This document shows, piece by piece, positions 27,042-36,204 of a stretch of DNA of 64,000 nucleotides (position 1 is the stretch's first letter; each line of letters begins with the position of its first letter). The stretch lies in the NCBI GenBank assembly GCA_963834715.1, contig CAWIDE010000006.1:930001-994000 (forward strand). The letters are read 5' to 3'. The notes under the pieces are model-generated. The model saw nothing but the letters and a program-made list of their open reading frames with translations. It was not told the origin of the DNA and did no database searches. The translations under genes and the position numbers were made by a program. The DNA is from CAVSUZ01 sp963834715. GTDB taxonomy: Bacteria > Pseudomonadota > Alphaproteobacteria > Acetobacterales > Acetobacteraceae.

Positions 27042-28079
27042 TTACAGTGTGATCTGCACCTTCGCGTGCTCCTCCCTGCACCGTGCCAGCTCAAAGGCCG
27101 TTCCCGCGTGCTCCGCTGGCACCGAAGCCGTCAGCAACGGCGCAACATCGATCAGCCCGCGGTCCAGACACGCCACCGAATGCGCGAACTCGCGGTCGAA
27201 CCGCATAGAGCCGCGGAAATCGATCTCTTTCGCCATTACCAGATTGCCCGCGACCGGCACCCGGCCCGCGGGCAGGTTTCCGACCTGGACCACGACACCG
27301 CCCGGCCGCACGGACTCGAGGCAGCTTGCCAGACCCACCGGATTGCCGGAGACCTCGAAAGCCACCTCAAATCCATCCGCGGACCGCGCCTCCTGGCTCA
27401 GCGCGGCCGGGTCTGCCGCCACATTGAGTGTCGTATCAGCGCCCAGCCGGACTGCCAGACCGAGCGGCCCCTCTAGTATATCAGTCATGCAGACCCGCTC
27501 CGCCCCCGCCCGGCGCGCAGCCAGCAGCACCAGCAACCCGATCGGTCCGGCCCCGACCACCAGCACCGACCGGCCGAGAACCGGCCCCGCCCGGTCCACG
27601 GCATGCAAAGCAACCGCGAGCGGCTCCGCGAAAGCCGCGATGCCGAACGGCAACTCCTCCCTCACCGGATAACACTGCGACGCATCGATCACGACGTAAT
27701 CGGCAAATCCGCCCTGCATGTGCGGGAACCGGCTCGCGCTGCCCATGAAGAAAACGTTCCGGCACAGATTGCCGCGACCTGCCTGGCACGCGGAACAATG
27801 CCCGCAGTTCCGCCCCGGATGGACCGCCACCCGCGCGCCCGGCCGGATTCTGCTCACCTCCGGACCAATCTGCTCCACTTCGCCGGCCAGCTCATGCCCG
27901 GGGATCAGAGGCTCCCGAATAACAAAATCGCCGTTCTTGCCCTCGAAGTAATAGTGCAAGTCCGAACCGCAGATGCCGCCCGCACGGACCCGGATCAAGA
28001 CACCGGTCGGCGTGAGCTGCGGAACCTCCCGTTCTTCTAACCGCAGATCTTCGGCCTTGTGTATCACGCAGGCACGCAT
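27042..28079 (-). CDS. Zinc-dependent polyol/aldonate 5-dehydrogenase (IdnD/RspB-like)
   Basis: This is a 345-residue medium-chain dehydrogenase. Catalytic zinc ligands appear in GGICGSDLHYY and IPGHELAGEVE. The structural zinc site is CGHCSACQAGRGNLC (about residues 92-106), and the Rossmann motif VVGAGPIGLLVLLAA is near residue 172. Overall it resembles L-idonate 5-dehydrogenase. Because it is divergent from genes for fructuronate reductase and mannonate dehydratase, oxidation of L-gulonate to fructuronate (RspB-type activity) would give a continuous pathway; that assignment is inference. It probably shares a control region with the GntR gene. Confidence 0.82.
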   Translation of the reverse strand: MRACVIHKAEDLRLEEREVPQLTPTGVLIRVRAGGICGSDLHYYFEGKNGDFVIREPLIPGHELAGEVEQIGPEVSRIRPGARVAVHPGRNCGHCSACQAGRGNLCRNVFFMGSASRFPHMQGGFADYVVIDASQCYPVREELPFGIAAFAEPLAVALHAVDRAGPVLGRSVLVVGAGPIGLLVLLAARRAGAERVCMTDILEGPLGLAVRLGADTTLNVAADPAALSQEARSADGFEVAFEVSGNPVGLASCLESVRPGGVVVQVGNLPAGRVPVAGNLVMAKEIDFRGSMRFDREFAHSVACLDRGLIDVAPLLTASVPAEHAGTAFELARCREEHAKVQITL

Positions 28080-28114
28080 GGTTTCCCTCCCACCTATTGA
28101 CGACCCGAACAGGC

Positions 28115-28140
28115 TAATATATCAGTTGTGACGTGACAAC
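28115..28140. promoter_or_regulatory. Divergent promoter region with a palindrome at the gntR start
   Basis: In the 53-bp gap between the divergent dehydrogenase and gntR genes, TAATAT (28115-28120) resembles a -10 element for gntR. The arms GTTGT (28125-28129) and ACAAC (28136-28140) form a perfect inverted repeat with a 6-bp spacer. The GTG start (28133) lies inside this palindrome, so gntR may have a leaderless mRNA and the repeat may be its autoregulatory operator. Inference from pattern only. Confidence 0.45.
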
Positions 28141-28870
28141 CCATCCCCCCAACCGAAGGGAGCGACTCTCCGACCGAGCCTACACCGCCCTCCGCGCGAT
28201 GATCCGCGAAGCTCGGCTGCCCCCCGGCAGCCGGCTCTCCGATGCGGCGCTCGCCGAACGAATCGGTGTCGGCCGCACGCCCCTACGCGAGGCCCTGCTG
28301 CGGCTCGCCGAGGAAGGCCTCGTCGAAGTCTATCCCCAGTCCGGCAGCTTCGTGGCACCTATCCGCCTCCAGGCGGTGAGCGAAGGTCAGTTCGTCCGCG
28401 AGCATCTGGAGTGTGCCGTGATCCGCGAGCTCGCCGTCCGCATCGATGATATTGGATGTGCAGTGCTGCGCGAGATTGTCGCCGGCCAGGAGGCCGCGCT
28501 TGCCTCCGCCGATCCGGAAAGCTTCTTCGCCCTCGATGAGGCGCTGCACGCAGAGTTCGCGGCGCTCGCCGGGCGGCCCGGCATCTGGCGCGTCATCGAG
28601 CAGAGCAAGACCGAGCTCGACCGGGTCCGCGTTCTGAGCCTGCCCAGGTCCGACCAAATTCCCCACCTGATTGATCAGCACCACGCGATCGTCGAAGCGC
28701 TTACGGCGCACGATCCCGGCCTCGCGGAAGCCCGGCTGCGGGTTCATCTGCGCGAAGTCTTCGCCACCATCGACCGTCTCGGCCTCGATCGTCTTGCCGC
28801 CGAACCGGGCCCGGCACCGCAGCCCGGCCGCCGCCGTCCTTCATACGCCGCCACTGCACCAATCAACTGA
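28133..28870 (+). CDS. GntR-family (FCD domain) transcriptional regulator
   Basis: This 245-residue regulator has an N-terminal winged helix (DRAYTALRAMIREARLPPGS, then IGVGRTPLREALLRLAEEG, about residues 14-66). The C-terminal FCD ligand-binding domain has candidate metal/ligand residues (ALHAEFAALAGRP, HHAIVEALTAHD). Members of this FadR-type subfamily control sugar-acid catabolism. It should respond to a hexuronate or aldonate and regulate the dehydrogenase on one side and the transporter/reductase operon on the other. Confidence 0.88.
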   Translation: MTTHPPNRRERLSDRAYTALRAMIREARLPPGSRLSDAALAERIGVGRTPLREALLRLAEEGLVEVYPQSGSFVAPIRLQAVSEGQFVREHLECAVIRELAVRIDDIGCAVLREIVAGQEAALASADPESFFALDEALHAEFAALAGRPGIWRVIEQSKTELDRVRVLSLPRSDQIPHLIDQHHAIVEALTAHDPGLAEARLRVHLREVFATIDRLGLDRLAAEPGPAPQPGRRRPSYAATAPIN

Positions 28871-28886
28871 CTGAGTGAGGAACGCC

Positions 28887-30158
28887 ATGTTGCAAAAGAT
28901 ACGATGGCAGGTTGCTCTGCTGCTGTTTATCGCCGGCATCATCAATTATCTCGACCGCTCGGCGCTTTCGGTCGCCGCGCCGCTGATGACCCGCGATCTC
29001 GGCCTGAGCCCAGCCGATCTCGGCATCGTCTTTTCCAGCTTCTTTATTGGCTACGCGATCTTCAACTTCGTCGGCGGCTGGTCGGCCGACCGCTTCGGTG
29101 GCCGGCTCGTCTTCACGCTGGCGATGGCAGTCTGGTCGCTGTTCTGCGGCCTTACAGCGGTCGCGGTCGGCCTCGGCTCGTTAATCGCCATCCGGGTGAT
29201 CTTCGGCATCGGCGAGGGCCCGCTGTCCACGACCATCAACAAGATGGTCAACAATTGGTTCCCGCATCACGAGGCCGCCAGCGCGGTAGGTTTCGCCAAT
29301 TGCGGCACGCCGCTCGGCGGCGCCATCGCCGGCCCGATTGTCGGTCTGCTCGCGCTCACTGTTGGCTGGCGTGTCTCCTTCGTTGCAATCGGCATTATCG
29401 GTTTCATCTGGCTCCTTTTCTGGGTCCGCTCGGTGACCGAGACGCCGCGCGAGCATCCGCGGATCACCGAGGCCGAGCTCCAGGAAATCGAGCATGATCG
29501 CGTGACCGCCGCAAGCGGACAGCCCGACCACCCGCTCGGCTACTATCTACGCCAGCCGATGGTGCTCGCCACTGGCATCGCGTTCTTCGGTTACAACTAC
29601 ATCCTGTTCTTCTTCCTGACCTGGTTCCCGAGCTACCTCACCAGCGCGCAGCATCTCAGCATCAAGAGCATGAGCATCGCGACCGTGCTGCCGTGGATCC
29701 TTGGCTTCATCGCTCTCGGTCTCGGCGGCTGGATCTCGGACCTTGTGTTCCGCCGCACCGGCAATGCGCTGTTTTCCCGCAAGCTCGTGCTGACCGTCTG
29801 CCTCAGCCTTGCCGCGATCTGCGTCGCACTCGCCGGCCTGGTCACCACAGCCGTGAGCGCCGTGCTACTGATGGCCTGCGCCGTCTTCTTCCTCTACCTG
29901 ACCGGCAGCACCTACTGGGCCATCGTGCAGGATACGGTGCGCGGCGGGCATGTCGGCGGCGTCGGCGGGTTCGTCCATGCCATCGCGAACTGCGCGGGCA
30001 TTATCGGCCCGGCGGTCACCGGCTTTATCGTCCAATACACCGGCGCCTTCACCAGCGCCTTCGTGCTGGCCGGGGGTCTCGCGATTATCGGCGTGCTGGC
30101 GGTCATTCTGTTCGTCCGGCCGATCCCGCACGAGGTCGCGGAAGTCGCCCTGGCATGA
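28887..30158 (+). CDS. MFS sugar-acid transporter (ACS family)
   Basis: This is a 12-helix major facilitator of the anion:cation symporter family, which includes glucarate, galactonate and hexuronate carriers. The N-terminus has the family pattern NYLDRSALSVAAPLMTRDL, loop 2-3 shows GGWSADRFGGRLVF, and a central loop has VTETPREHPRITEAE. ATG 28887 is chosen because GAGGA precedes it; an upstream GTG at 28875 would add four residues. It overlaps the next gene by 4 bp (ATGA). It probably imports the acid degraded by the cluster. Confidence 0.87.
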   Translation: MLQKIRWQVALLLFIAGIINYLDRSALSVAAPLMTRDLGLSPADLGIVFSSFFIGYAIFNFVGGWSADRFGGRLVFTLAMAVWSLFCGLTAVAVGLGSLIAIRVIFGIGEGPLSTTINKMVNNWFPHHEAASAVGFANCGTPLGGAIAGPIVGLLALTVGWRVSFVAIGIIGFIWLLFWVRSVTETPREHPRITEAELQEIEHDRVTAASGQPDHPLGYYLRQPMVLATGIAFFGYNYILFFFLTWFPSYLTSAQHLSIKSMSIATVLPWILGFIALGLGGWISDLVFRRTGNALFSRKLVLTVCLSLAAICVALAGLVTTAVSAVLLMACAVFFLYLTGSTYWAIVQDTVRGGHVGGVGGFVHAIANCAGIIGPAVTGFIVQYTGAFTSAFVLAGGLAIIGVLAVILFVRPIPHEVAEVALA

Positions 30159-31651
30159 AGCCGGGGACCCTCCCGCGCCTGTCCGAGGCACTCCTGCCTT
30201 CCCTTCCGGCGGGGGTGCGCCGGCCCGCCTACGACCGCCGCGCAGTCTCCCTGGGCATCGTCCATATCGGCCTCGGCGCCTTTCACCGCGCGCATCAGGC
30301 CGTTTACACAGACGACTGCCTTACTGAGGGCGAACAGCACTGGGGCATCACCGGCCTCAGCCTCCGTTCATCGGACGTCCGCGCCGCCCTCGAGCCTCAG
30401 GACTGCCTCTACACCGTCCTCGAACGCGGCCCGGAAGGCGACCGCGCCCGCATCATCGGCGCCGTTCGGGAAGCTGTGGCGGTCCCCGACTTACCCGCGC
30501 TCGCCATGCACCGGCTCACTGACCCAGCCACCCGCATCATCAGCCTCACCGTCACCGAGAAGGCGTACTGTCAGGACGCCAGCTCCAGTACGCTCGACGA
30601 AACGCATCCCGGTATCGTCGCTGATCTTACCGGGGACACATTCCCCCGTACCGTCCCCGGGCTTCTCGTGGAGGCGCTCGCCCGGCGCCGTGCCGCCGGA
30701 GCCCCGCCTTGTACTGTCCTGGTCTGCGACAACCTGCCCAGCAACGGCGCTACAGTCGCCCGTATCATCGTGCGATTCGCTGAATGTCGCGACCCCGGCC
30801 TCGCGCGCTACGTCACTGACGCCATCCCTTTCCCGTGCACCATGGTGGATCGCATCGTCCCGGCGACCACGGATGCCGATCGCGCTGCCGTGGAAGCGTA
30901 TGGTTATCGTGATGCCTGGCCGGTCGCCCCCGAGCCATTCTCGCAATGGGTCATCGAAGACCGCTTCGCCGCTGGGCGGCCGCGATGGGAAAATGCGGGT
31001 GCAACGCTTGTGCACGACGTCGCCCCGTTCGAGGCGATGAAGCTCCGAATCCTCAACGGCGCGCATTCGGCGCTGGCCTATCTCGGCGCATCCGCCGGGA
31101 TCGAGACTGTTGCAGACGCCATTACCGACCCGGTCCTGGCTGCGTTCCTGCGCCGGCTCTGGGACGAGGATCTGCTCCCGACAGTGCCTCCTGTGCCTGG
31201 CGTGGACCTTACCCAGTACACACTCCTGCTCGAGGAGCGGTTCCGCAATCGCTCTATCCGGCACCGCTTGCAGCAAATCGCGATGGACGGATCGCAGAAA
31301 CTGCCGCAACGGCTGCTGGCGCCGGCAATCGAGCGCCTCCGCGCCGGCGCCTCACCACGGTTAATCGCTCTCACCCTCGCCGGCTGGGCGCGCTACCTGC
31401 TCGGCCGTAACGAGCAGGGCTCGACGTATGCGATCAGTGACCCGCTCGCAGAGCAGCTAGCCGATGCGATCCGCGGCTGCGCCCACGACGCGCTCGCCAT
31501 GACTGAGCGCCTGTTCGCGGTCCGGGAAGTCTTTGACCCGGAACTCGCCGCCCACGCGACATTCCGCGACATGGTGCGTGAGGCGATCGCTGCGCTTATG
31601 TCAAACGGTGTCCGAAGCACCCTGGCGGACTGGGCCCGGGGCGAGAACTGA
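30155..31651 (+). CDS. uxuB: Fructuronate reductase / mannitol dehydrogenase family
   Basis: This is an NAD(P)-dependent long-chain secondary alcohol dehydrogenase of 498 residues. The N-terminal nucleotide-binding loop reads IVHIGLGAFHRAHQA (about residues 29-43). The catalytic region contains FEAMKLRILNGAHSALAYLG (about residues 291-310), with the conserved Lys, Asn and His of the polyol dehydrogenase family. Adjacent mannonate dehydratase supports conversion between D-fructuronate and D-mannonate, though mannitol dehydrogenase cannot be excluded from sequence alone. The start overlaps the MFS stop. Confidence 0.85.
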   Translation: MKPGTLPRLSEALLPSLPAGVRRPAYDRRAVSLGIVHIGLGAFHRAHQAVYTDDCLTEGEQHWGITGLSLRSSDVRAALEPQDCLYTVLERGPEGDRARIIGAVREAVAVPDLPALAMHRLTDPATRIISLTVTEKAYCQDASSSTLDETHPGIVADLTGDTFPRTVPGLLVEALARRRAAGAPPCTVLVCDNLPSNGATVARIIVRFAECRDPGLARYVTDAIPFPCTMVDRIVPATTDADRAAVEAYGYRDAWPVAPEPFSQWVIEDRFAAGRPRWENAGATLVHDVAPFEAMKLRILNGAHSALAYLGASAGIETVADAITDPVLAAFLRRLWDEDLLPTVPPVPGVDLTQYTLLLEERFRNRSIRHRLQQIAMDGSQKLPQRLLAPAIERLRAGASPRLIALTLAGWARYLLGRNEQGSTYAISDPLAEQLADAIRGCAHDALAMTERLFAVREVFDPELAAHATFRDMVREAIAALMSNGVRSTLADWARGEN

Positions 31652-31665
31652 GCGTCCAGACACGA

Positions 31666-33012
31666 TTGCAGCTAAAAACGGGAGCGACCAGATTGGAGAG
31701 AGCAGACACCGCAACGACGCCAAACATGCTACGCAAGGTGGCGATCGCGTCCTCCATCGGCACCACTGTAGAATGGTATGACTTCTTCATTTACGCTACT
31801 GCCGCCGCTCTGGTATTCAACAAACTGTTTTTTCCCAACCTCGATCCGCTGATCGGCTCGCTGGCCGCGCTCGGAACCTACGCAGCAGGCTTCGTTGCAC
31901 GTCCCATTGGAGGCTTGATTTTCGGCATCATCGGCGACCGCAAGGGCCGCAAGGTCGCCCTGGTTACGACACTGCTGATCGTTGGCGTCGCAACGTTCGT
32001 TATTGGCCTAATGCCAACTTACGACAGAATAGGTATCGCCGCTCCGTTGACGCTTTTGTTCATTCGCCTGCTGCACGGGTTCGGTATCGGCGGCGAGCAG
32101 GGGAACGCGATCCTGATAACGTTCGAACATGCCCCCGAGGACGCGCGCGGCTACTTCAGCTCGTGGGTTCAGATCGGCGCGCCAGCGGGCTTCGTTCTTC
32201 CTCTTGGGTTATTTGCCGTTCTGAGCGCAACGATGTCGAACGCGGCGTTCCTCTCCTGGGGTTGGCGGATTCCTTTCCTTCTGAGCATACTACTGATCGC
32301 GATCGGTCTCTATATCCGGCTGCAGTTATCGGAGTCGCCGCTCTTCCGGCGCGAGCAGGTGCATGAGCACCATCCGCTGCGCGCAATGTTGCAGACCCAC
32401 CGCCGCGACGTTTTGCTCGGCTGTGGCGTCAAGCTGCTGGAGAGCACCGTATTCACAACCTACGCCGTGATTCTTACTGCCTATGCTGTCAGCCGTGGCA
32501 TTCCGAAACCGACCATGACGACCGCGACGCTTGCGGCGATCCTGATCGAGCTTGTGATGCTTCCGTTATTTGGCGCCCTTTCGGATCGTATGGGACGACG
32601 CAAGGTCTACATGGCTGGTGCCTTGCTGAATATCCTTCTGGCCGTGCCGGCATTCTGGGCGGTTTACGCCGACCGGCCCATACTGATCGCGGCCGCCCTC
32701 ATCGGCGTGCTCGGTTTCGGACATAGCGCCATGTATGGCCCTCAGGCGGCGTTCTTCGCCGAACTATTCCCGACGCGGATGCGCGCGAGCGGGGTCTCTT
32801 TCATCCAGCAGATCGGGGCGCTGATCGGCTCGGTCGGCACGCTCGCCGCCGGCTGGCTGTTGGCACTCGCCCACGGGGCGCCCTGGATACTTGTCACCTA
32901 TCTTATCGCTGTTGGAGCCATCACTCTGGCCTGCACTTATCTGCTGCCGGAAACCGCGCCACGGCTGAGTTTCACTCGCGGGGTGAGCATCCCGCTCGAA
33001 TCCGGCACGTAA
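31666..33012 (+). CDS. MFS transporter, metabolite:H+ symporter (MHS) type
   Basis: This is a 12-helix symporter. The motif GTTVEWYDFFIYATAAALVF just after the N-terminus is the MHS (ShiA/ProP-like) signature. GDRKGRKVALVTT is the loop 2-3 motif and LSDRMGRRKVYMAG is its repeat. The longest frame starts with TTG 31666; ATG 31726 (MLRKVAIASSIG) is a plausible alternative nearer the conserved region. Having two unrelated MFS carriers in one catabolic cluster suggests two related substrates or uptake plus export. Confidence 0.85.
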   Translation: MQLKTGATRLERADTATTPNMLRKVAIASSIGTTVEWYDFFIYATAAALVFNKLFFPNLDPLIGSLAALGTYAAGFVARPIGGLIFGIIGDRKGRKVALVTTLLIVGVATFVIGLMPTYDRIGIAAPLTLLFIRLLHGFGIGGEQGNAILITFEHAPEDARGYFSSWVQIGAPAGFVLPLGLFAVLSATMSNAAFLSWGWRIPFLLSILLIAIGLYIRLQLSESPLFRREQVHEHHPLRAMLQTHRRDVLLGCGVKLLESTVFTTYAVILTAYAVSRGIPKPTMTTATLAAILIELVMLPLFGALSDRMGRRKVYMAGALLNILLAVPAFWAVYADRPILIAAALIGVLGFGHSAMYGPQAAFFAELFPTRMRASGVSFIQQIGALIGSVGTLAAGWLLALAHGAPWILVTYLIAVGAITLACTYLLPETAPRLSFTRGVSIPLESGT

Positions 33013-33026
33013 GGGAGGAGTAGAAT

Positions 33027-34217
33027 ATGTTGCAAACCTGGCGTTGGTTCGGTCCGGATGATACAGTCCAGCTCGAACACGTGAAGCAGGCGGGAGCCGA
33101 TGGCGTGGTCACCGCCCTGCATCACATCAACCAGGGCCAACCCTGGCCCGAGGACGAAGTCCTCAAACGCAAACAGCAGATCGAGGCGGCCGGGCTCGTC
33201 TGGTCGGTCGTGGAGAGCATCGCCGTCGCGGAAGATATCAAGACGCGCACGGGCGGCTTCCGACAGCGCATCGCCGACTACAAGCAATCGATCCGCGCCG
33301 TCGCCCGGGCCGGCGTAAAGACGATCTGCTACAACTTCATGGCAATCACCGACTGGACCCGCACTGACCTGATGTATCGGCTGCCCAGCGGGGGTTACGC
33401 GCTGCGCTTCGATCACACGGATATCGCTGTTTACGATCTCTTTGTCCTGCGTCGTCCCGGAGCGGAAGCCGACCATCCGGAACAGCACCGACAACGGGCG
33501 GAGGCACGGTTCAGGACCATGTCCGAAACCGACATCTCACAACTCGAACGCCTGCTGATCGACTGGCTGCCCGCGCGCGAGTTCGTCTATGACAGGGCCG
33601 GGTTTCAGCGGATGCTGGACATTTACAAGGAGATCTCGCCGGACGCGCTGCGCGCCAATCTGGTCGAATTCCTTAACGAAGTGACGCCGGTCGCCGCACA
33701 GGAGGGCGCGCAACTCTGCATCCACCCGGACGACCCATCCTTTGCGATCTTCGGTCTGCCACGCGTGATGTCCACCGCGGACGATGTTCGCAAACTGTTT
33801 GCCGCGGTGCCGGAGCCGGCAAGCGGTCTGACGCTGTGCACCGGTGCCTTCGGCTGTAATCCGCAGAACGACTTGGTTGCCATGGCGGACGAGTTCAGCC
33901 CGCGCATTCACTTCGCACATCTGCGCAATACAACCCACGAAGGCGACGGCTCGTTTCATGAGGCCGAGCATCTGGACGGCGATACCGATATGGTCGGAGT
34001 GGTGGCTTCGTTAATGCGAGAGGAGGAGCGTAGGGCGGAGACGGGCCGCCCCGATTCGGTTATCCCGATGCGCCCCGATCATGGCCACCTGATCGTCGAT
34101 GACATCGGCAAGAAGGTAAATCCGGGCTACTCCTGCATCGGCCGTCTCAAGGGCCTGGCTGAGCTACGCGGCGTTATGCGCACCGTCGCTGCTTTTCGCA
34201 CCCACCGCGTAAGCTAA
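33027..34217 (+). CDS. uxuA: D-mannonate dehydratase
   Basis: This 396-residue TIM-barrel enzyme dehydrates D-mannonate to 2-keto-3-deoxygluconate. Family motifs are clear: TWRWFGPDDTV at the N-terminus, GVKTICYNFMAITDWTRT (about residues 97-114), CIHPDDPS (metal-ligand His), CTGAFGCNPQND, HFAHLRNTTHEGDGSFHEAE and RPDHGH near the C-terminus. It has an excellent ribosome binding site (GGGAGGAG) before ATG 33027. It is the last gene of the hexuronate cluster; KDG kinase and aldolase genes are not in the window. Confidence 0.94.
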   Translation: MLQTWRWFGPDDTVQLEHVKQAGADGVVTALHHINQGQPWPEDEVLKRKQQIEAAGLVWSVVESIAVAEDIKTRTGGFRQRIADYKQSIRAVARAGVKTICYNFMAITDWTRTDLMYRLPSGGYALRFDHTDIAVYDLFVLRRPGAEADHPEQHRQRAEARFRTMSETDISQLERLLIDWLPAREFVYDRAGFQRMLDIYKEISPDALRANLVEFLNEVTPVAAQEGAQLCIHPDDPSFAIFGLPRVMSTADDVRKLFAAVPEPASGLTLCTGAFGCNPQNDLVAMADEFSPRIHFAHLRNTTHEGDGSFHEAEHLDGDTDMVGVVASLMREEERRAETGRPDSVIPMRPDHGHLIVDDIGKKVNPGYSCIGRLKGLAELRGVMRTVAAFRTHRVS

Positions 34218-34259
34218 CAGCAAGTTCGCGCTGATCCGGAACGCCGCACCATAGTGGTT

Positions 34260-34278
34260 TCTCCCGCTCTGCGGGAGA
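34260..34278. terminator. Candidate bidirectional terminator hairpin
   Basis: A strong 7-bp stem (CTCCCGC-TCT-GCGGGAG) lies between the convergent uxuA and Hint genes, followed by a second GC-rich stem (34281-34301). No long T run follows on either strand. The sequence resembles a palindromic intergenic repeat common in proteobacteria, so the terminator role is inferred from position. Confidence 0.45.
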
Positions 34279-34343
34279 GGCCGGCGCGCGCAGCGCGGCG
34301 GGTGAGGGTGGCGCGGACCCAGTCATGCTGAAACAGCCGTAAA

Positions 34344-36113
34344 CTAAGCCGCAATCCCCGCCTGTACCGCCCCCTCGGCGAAGTAAGCGGCGCGCCCGGT
34401 CAGGTGCAGGTCCACCGTAATACTGCCGCTGCGTAATTTTGCCGGAATAGCCAGCTCGGCGTTCCCGGTAGTCCAGCGCCACATCCCGCCCTCGCCCTGC
34501 TCCACGGAATGCCAACCATCCTGCAGCGATTGATGGTCGGCCGCGAACTCCAGTACTTTCGCCCCAGCGCGCACAACGATTTTGCTGATCGCCACGCCGA
34601 GCCGGCGCCAGTCATTGGTGCTACGGTCGAGGTCCGTGGGCACCGCGGATCGAGACACGATCCGGATCTCACCGGAATTAGCCGGTAACACGAACGTGTA
34701 ACGCGTATCCCGACGAAAAACCGGCCGGAATTCCCGCCCGCCGGCGACGAGGCGAGGATCGGGATCATCGGTCACAGCAAGCGCCGGCTCGCCGTAGCCG
34801 CGCGCTCTGGCGCGGTCCCGGAACCGCTGCCACACCCCGTCGACCTCTTCGGTCCGAAGGCACAACGGCGCACAAAGCCGCTTCTGCCACGCAGTCATCG
34901 CCTCGGGCTCCGGCAATTCCGGGATCAGGTCGGGAGTTGCCGCATTGGCAAAGAAGCCGCGATTGCCCGTGTCGAGGTAGGTCTCGGCTGGAACGCCTTC
35001 CGCCAGCACCGCATCGTGGTTGGCCAGCTCGATATGGAAGTAGTGAACCCCGGACACGGACCGCTCAGGGACGATGCTCATACCATTGATTAACAACTTG
35101 GCCGGGATGAGCTTCCCCTCGATCAGCAGGCAGTGGTCCGGCGACACCAGCAGATCCCGCGCGGGGAGACCATCGCCCATCGCGTCCTTGTGGATGCGAA
35201 CGGGATACAGACCCTCCGGCTTCGGATGCCGCCGCAGGTCGATCTTCCGTTCGCCGATCCAACGGATCTCACCTAGCCGGGGACTCGCGCCCGCAACCGC
35301 CCAAACCTTGTCACCGGGGTGCAGTTCCTCGATAGCCCGCGGACCCGCCCCCGTCTCGATCAGGGTGCCAGGTGTGAAGCAGGTCGCGGTTATTTCGAGC
35401 CAGGACGTTGAGACGCCGCTATCCGGGTCGTTCTCGGTAACCTCTAGGGGTTGGCTCGGCGCCGACGTACCTGCGTTGAAGTCGTAGAACGTAAACAGTG
35501 GGTGCGGGGTACCGTTCAGGGTGTAGTCGATTGTCAGAGTGCCTGGAGTGGTTGCGGTCGGTGCCACGTAGTTGTCGCTGAAGGGGCCGCTTGTTCCCGC
35601 AGGGCTCAGGAAAATGGTACCGCCGTTGCCGAACAGAATGTCGGCGTTGGCAAATGCTCCGGCGTTAAAGGTGCTCGCCCATAGTTCCGCACCTGCGCCG
35701 GCAAAGTCGTACACCGCCGTCGAACTATCCGTTTGGAGCTTGGTCGTATAGTCGGTCGCACCCGAGTCCAGCACAATAGTGCCGTCATTGGTGAATCCAC
35801 TGGACAGGAATTTCGCGCCGCTGTCACCGACAGTCAGCGTGCCATACAGTGAGCCCGGTCCCGTCGTCTCCAGGGTATCGCCACTCGCGATTGCCATGTC
35901 GGCGGCAGCCGAACTGCTGCCGATTTCCAGCAGCCCCACGGTCAGGCTACCCAGGTTATTGAACGAGATGTCCCCGCTCACACCCGGGATTACCAGATTT
36001 GGATTCCCTACTGGTGTGTCAGTGGGCACGCTGCCCGTGGACCAGTTGCTGCCGCTGCTCCAGGCGTAGCTGTTACCTGTAGGGATCTTGTAGGTGAACG
36101 TTGTTGCTGGCAT
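34344..36113 (-). CDS. Hint-domain (hedgehog/intein-like) surface protein
   Basis: This 589-residue protein has three parts. Residues 1-245 are Gly/Ser/Thr-rich beta repeats of an extracellular type (GDTLETTGPGSLYGTLTVGD). A Hint_2 domain starts at the cysteine in TATCFTPGTLIETG (about residue 248), with PGDKVWAV, SPDHCLLIEGKLIPAKLLIN and GVPAETYLDTG. The C-terminal 200 residues are a beta-rich module ending GMWRWTTGNAELAIPAK. Hint domains can autocleave at the N-terminal Cys. No classical signal peptide is visible, so secretion might be by type I. The function is unknown. Confidence 0.8.
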   Translation of the reverse strand: MPATTFTYKIPTGNSYAWSSGSNWSTGSVPTDTPVGNPNLVIPGVSGDISFNNLGSLTVGLLEIGSSSAAADMAIASGDTLETTGPGSLYGTLTVGDSGAKFLSSGFTNDGTIVLDSGATDYTTKLQTDSSTAVYDFAGAGAELWASTFNAGAFANADILFGNGGTIFLSPAGTSGPFSDNYVAPTATTPGTLTIDYTLNGTPHPLFTFYDFNAGTSAPSQPLEVTENDPDSGVSTSWLEITATCFTPGTLIETGAGPRAIEELHPGDKVWAVAGASPRLGEIRWIGERKIDLRRHPKPEGLYPVRIHKDAMGDGLPARDLLVSPDHCLLIEGKLIPAKLLINGMSIVPERSVSGVHYFHIELANHDAVLAEGVPAETYLDTGNRGFFANAATPDLIPELPEPEAMTAWQKRLCAPLCLRTEEVDGVWQRFRDRARARGYGEPALAVTDDPDPRLVAGGREFRPVFRRDTRYTFVLPANSGEIRIVSRSAVPTDLDRSTNDWRRLGVAISKIVVRAGAKVLEFAADHQSLQDGWHSVEQGEGGMWRWTTGNAELAIPAKLRSGSITVDLHLTGRAAYFAEGAVQAGIAA

Positions 36114-36204
36114 GGGTCCGCCGAGAATTACATTGCAACCACGATACTAACCCCGGTACGCACGTGTGCGTCAAGGTTATTATCGCGTTATGGTTGCGTG
36201 ATTC

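Noticed and set aside
29693..30154. N-terminal extension of the fructuronate reductase
   Set aside because: This part is out-of-frame sequence of the upstream MFS gene; ATG 30155 overlaps the MFS stop and begins family-like sequence.
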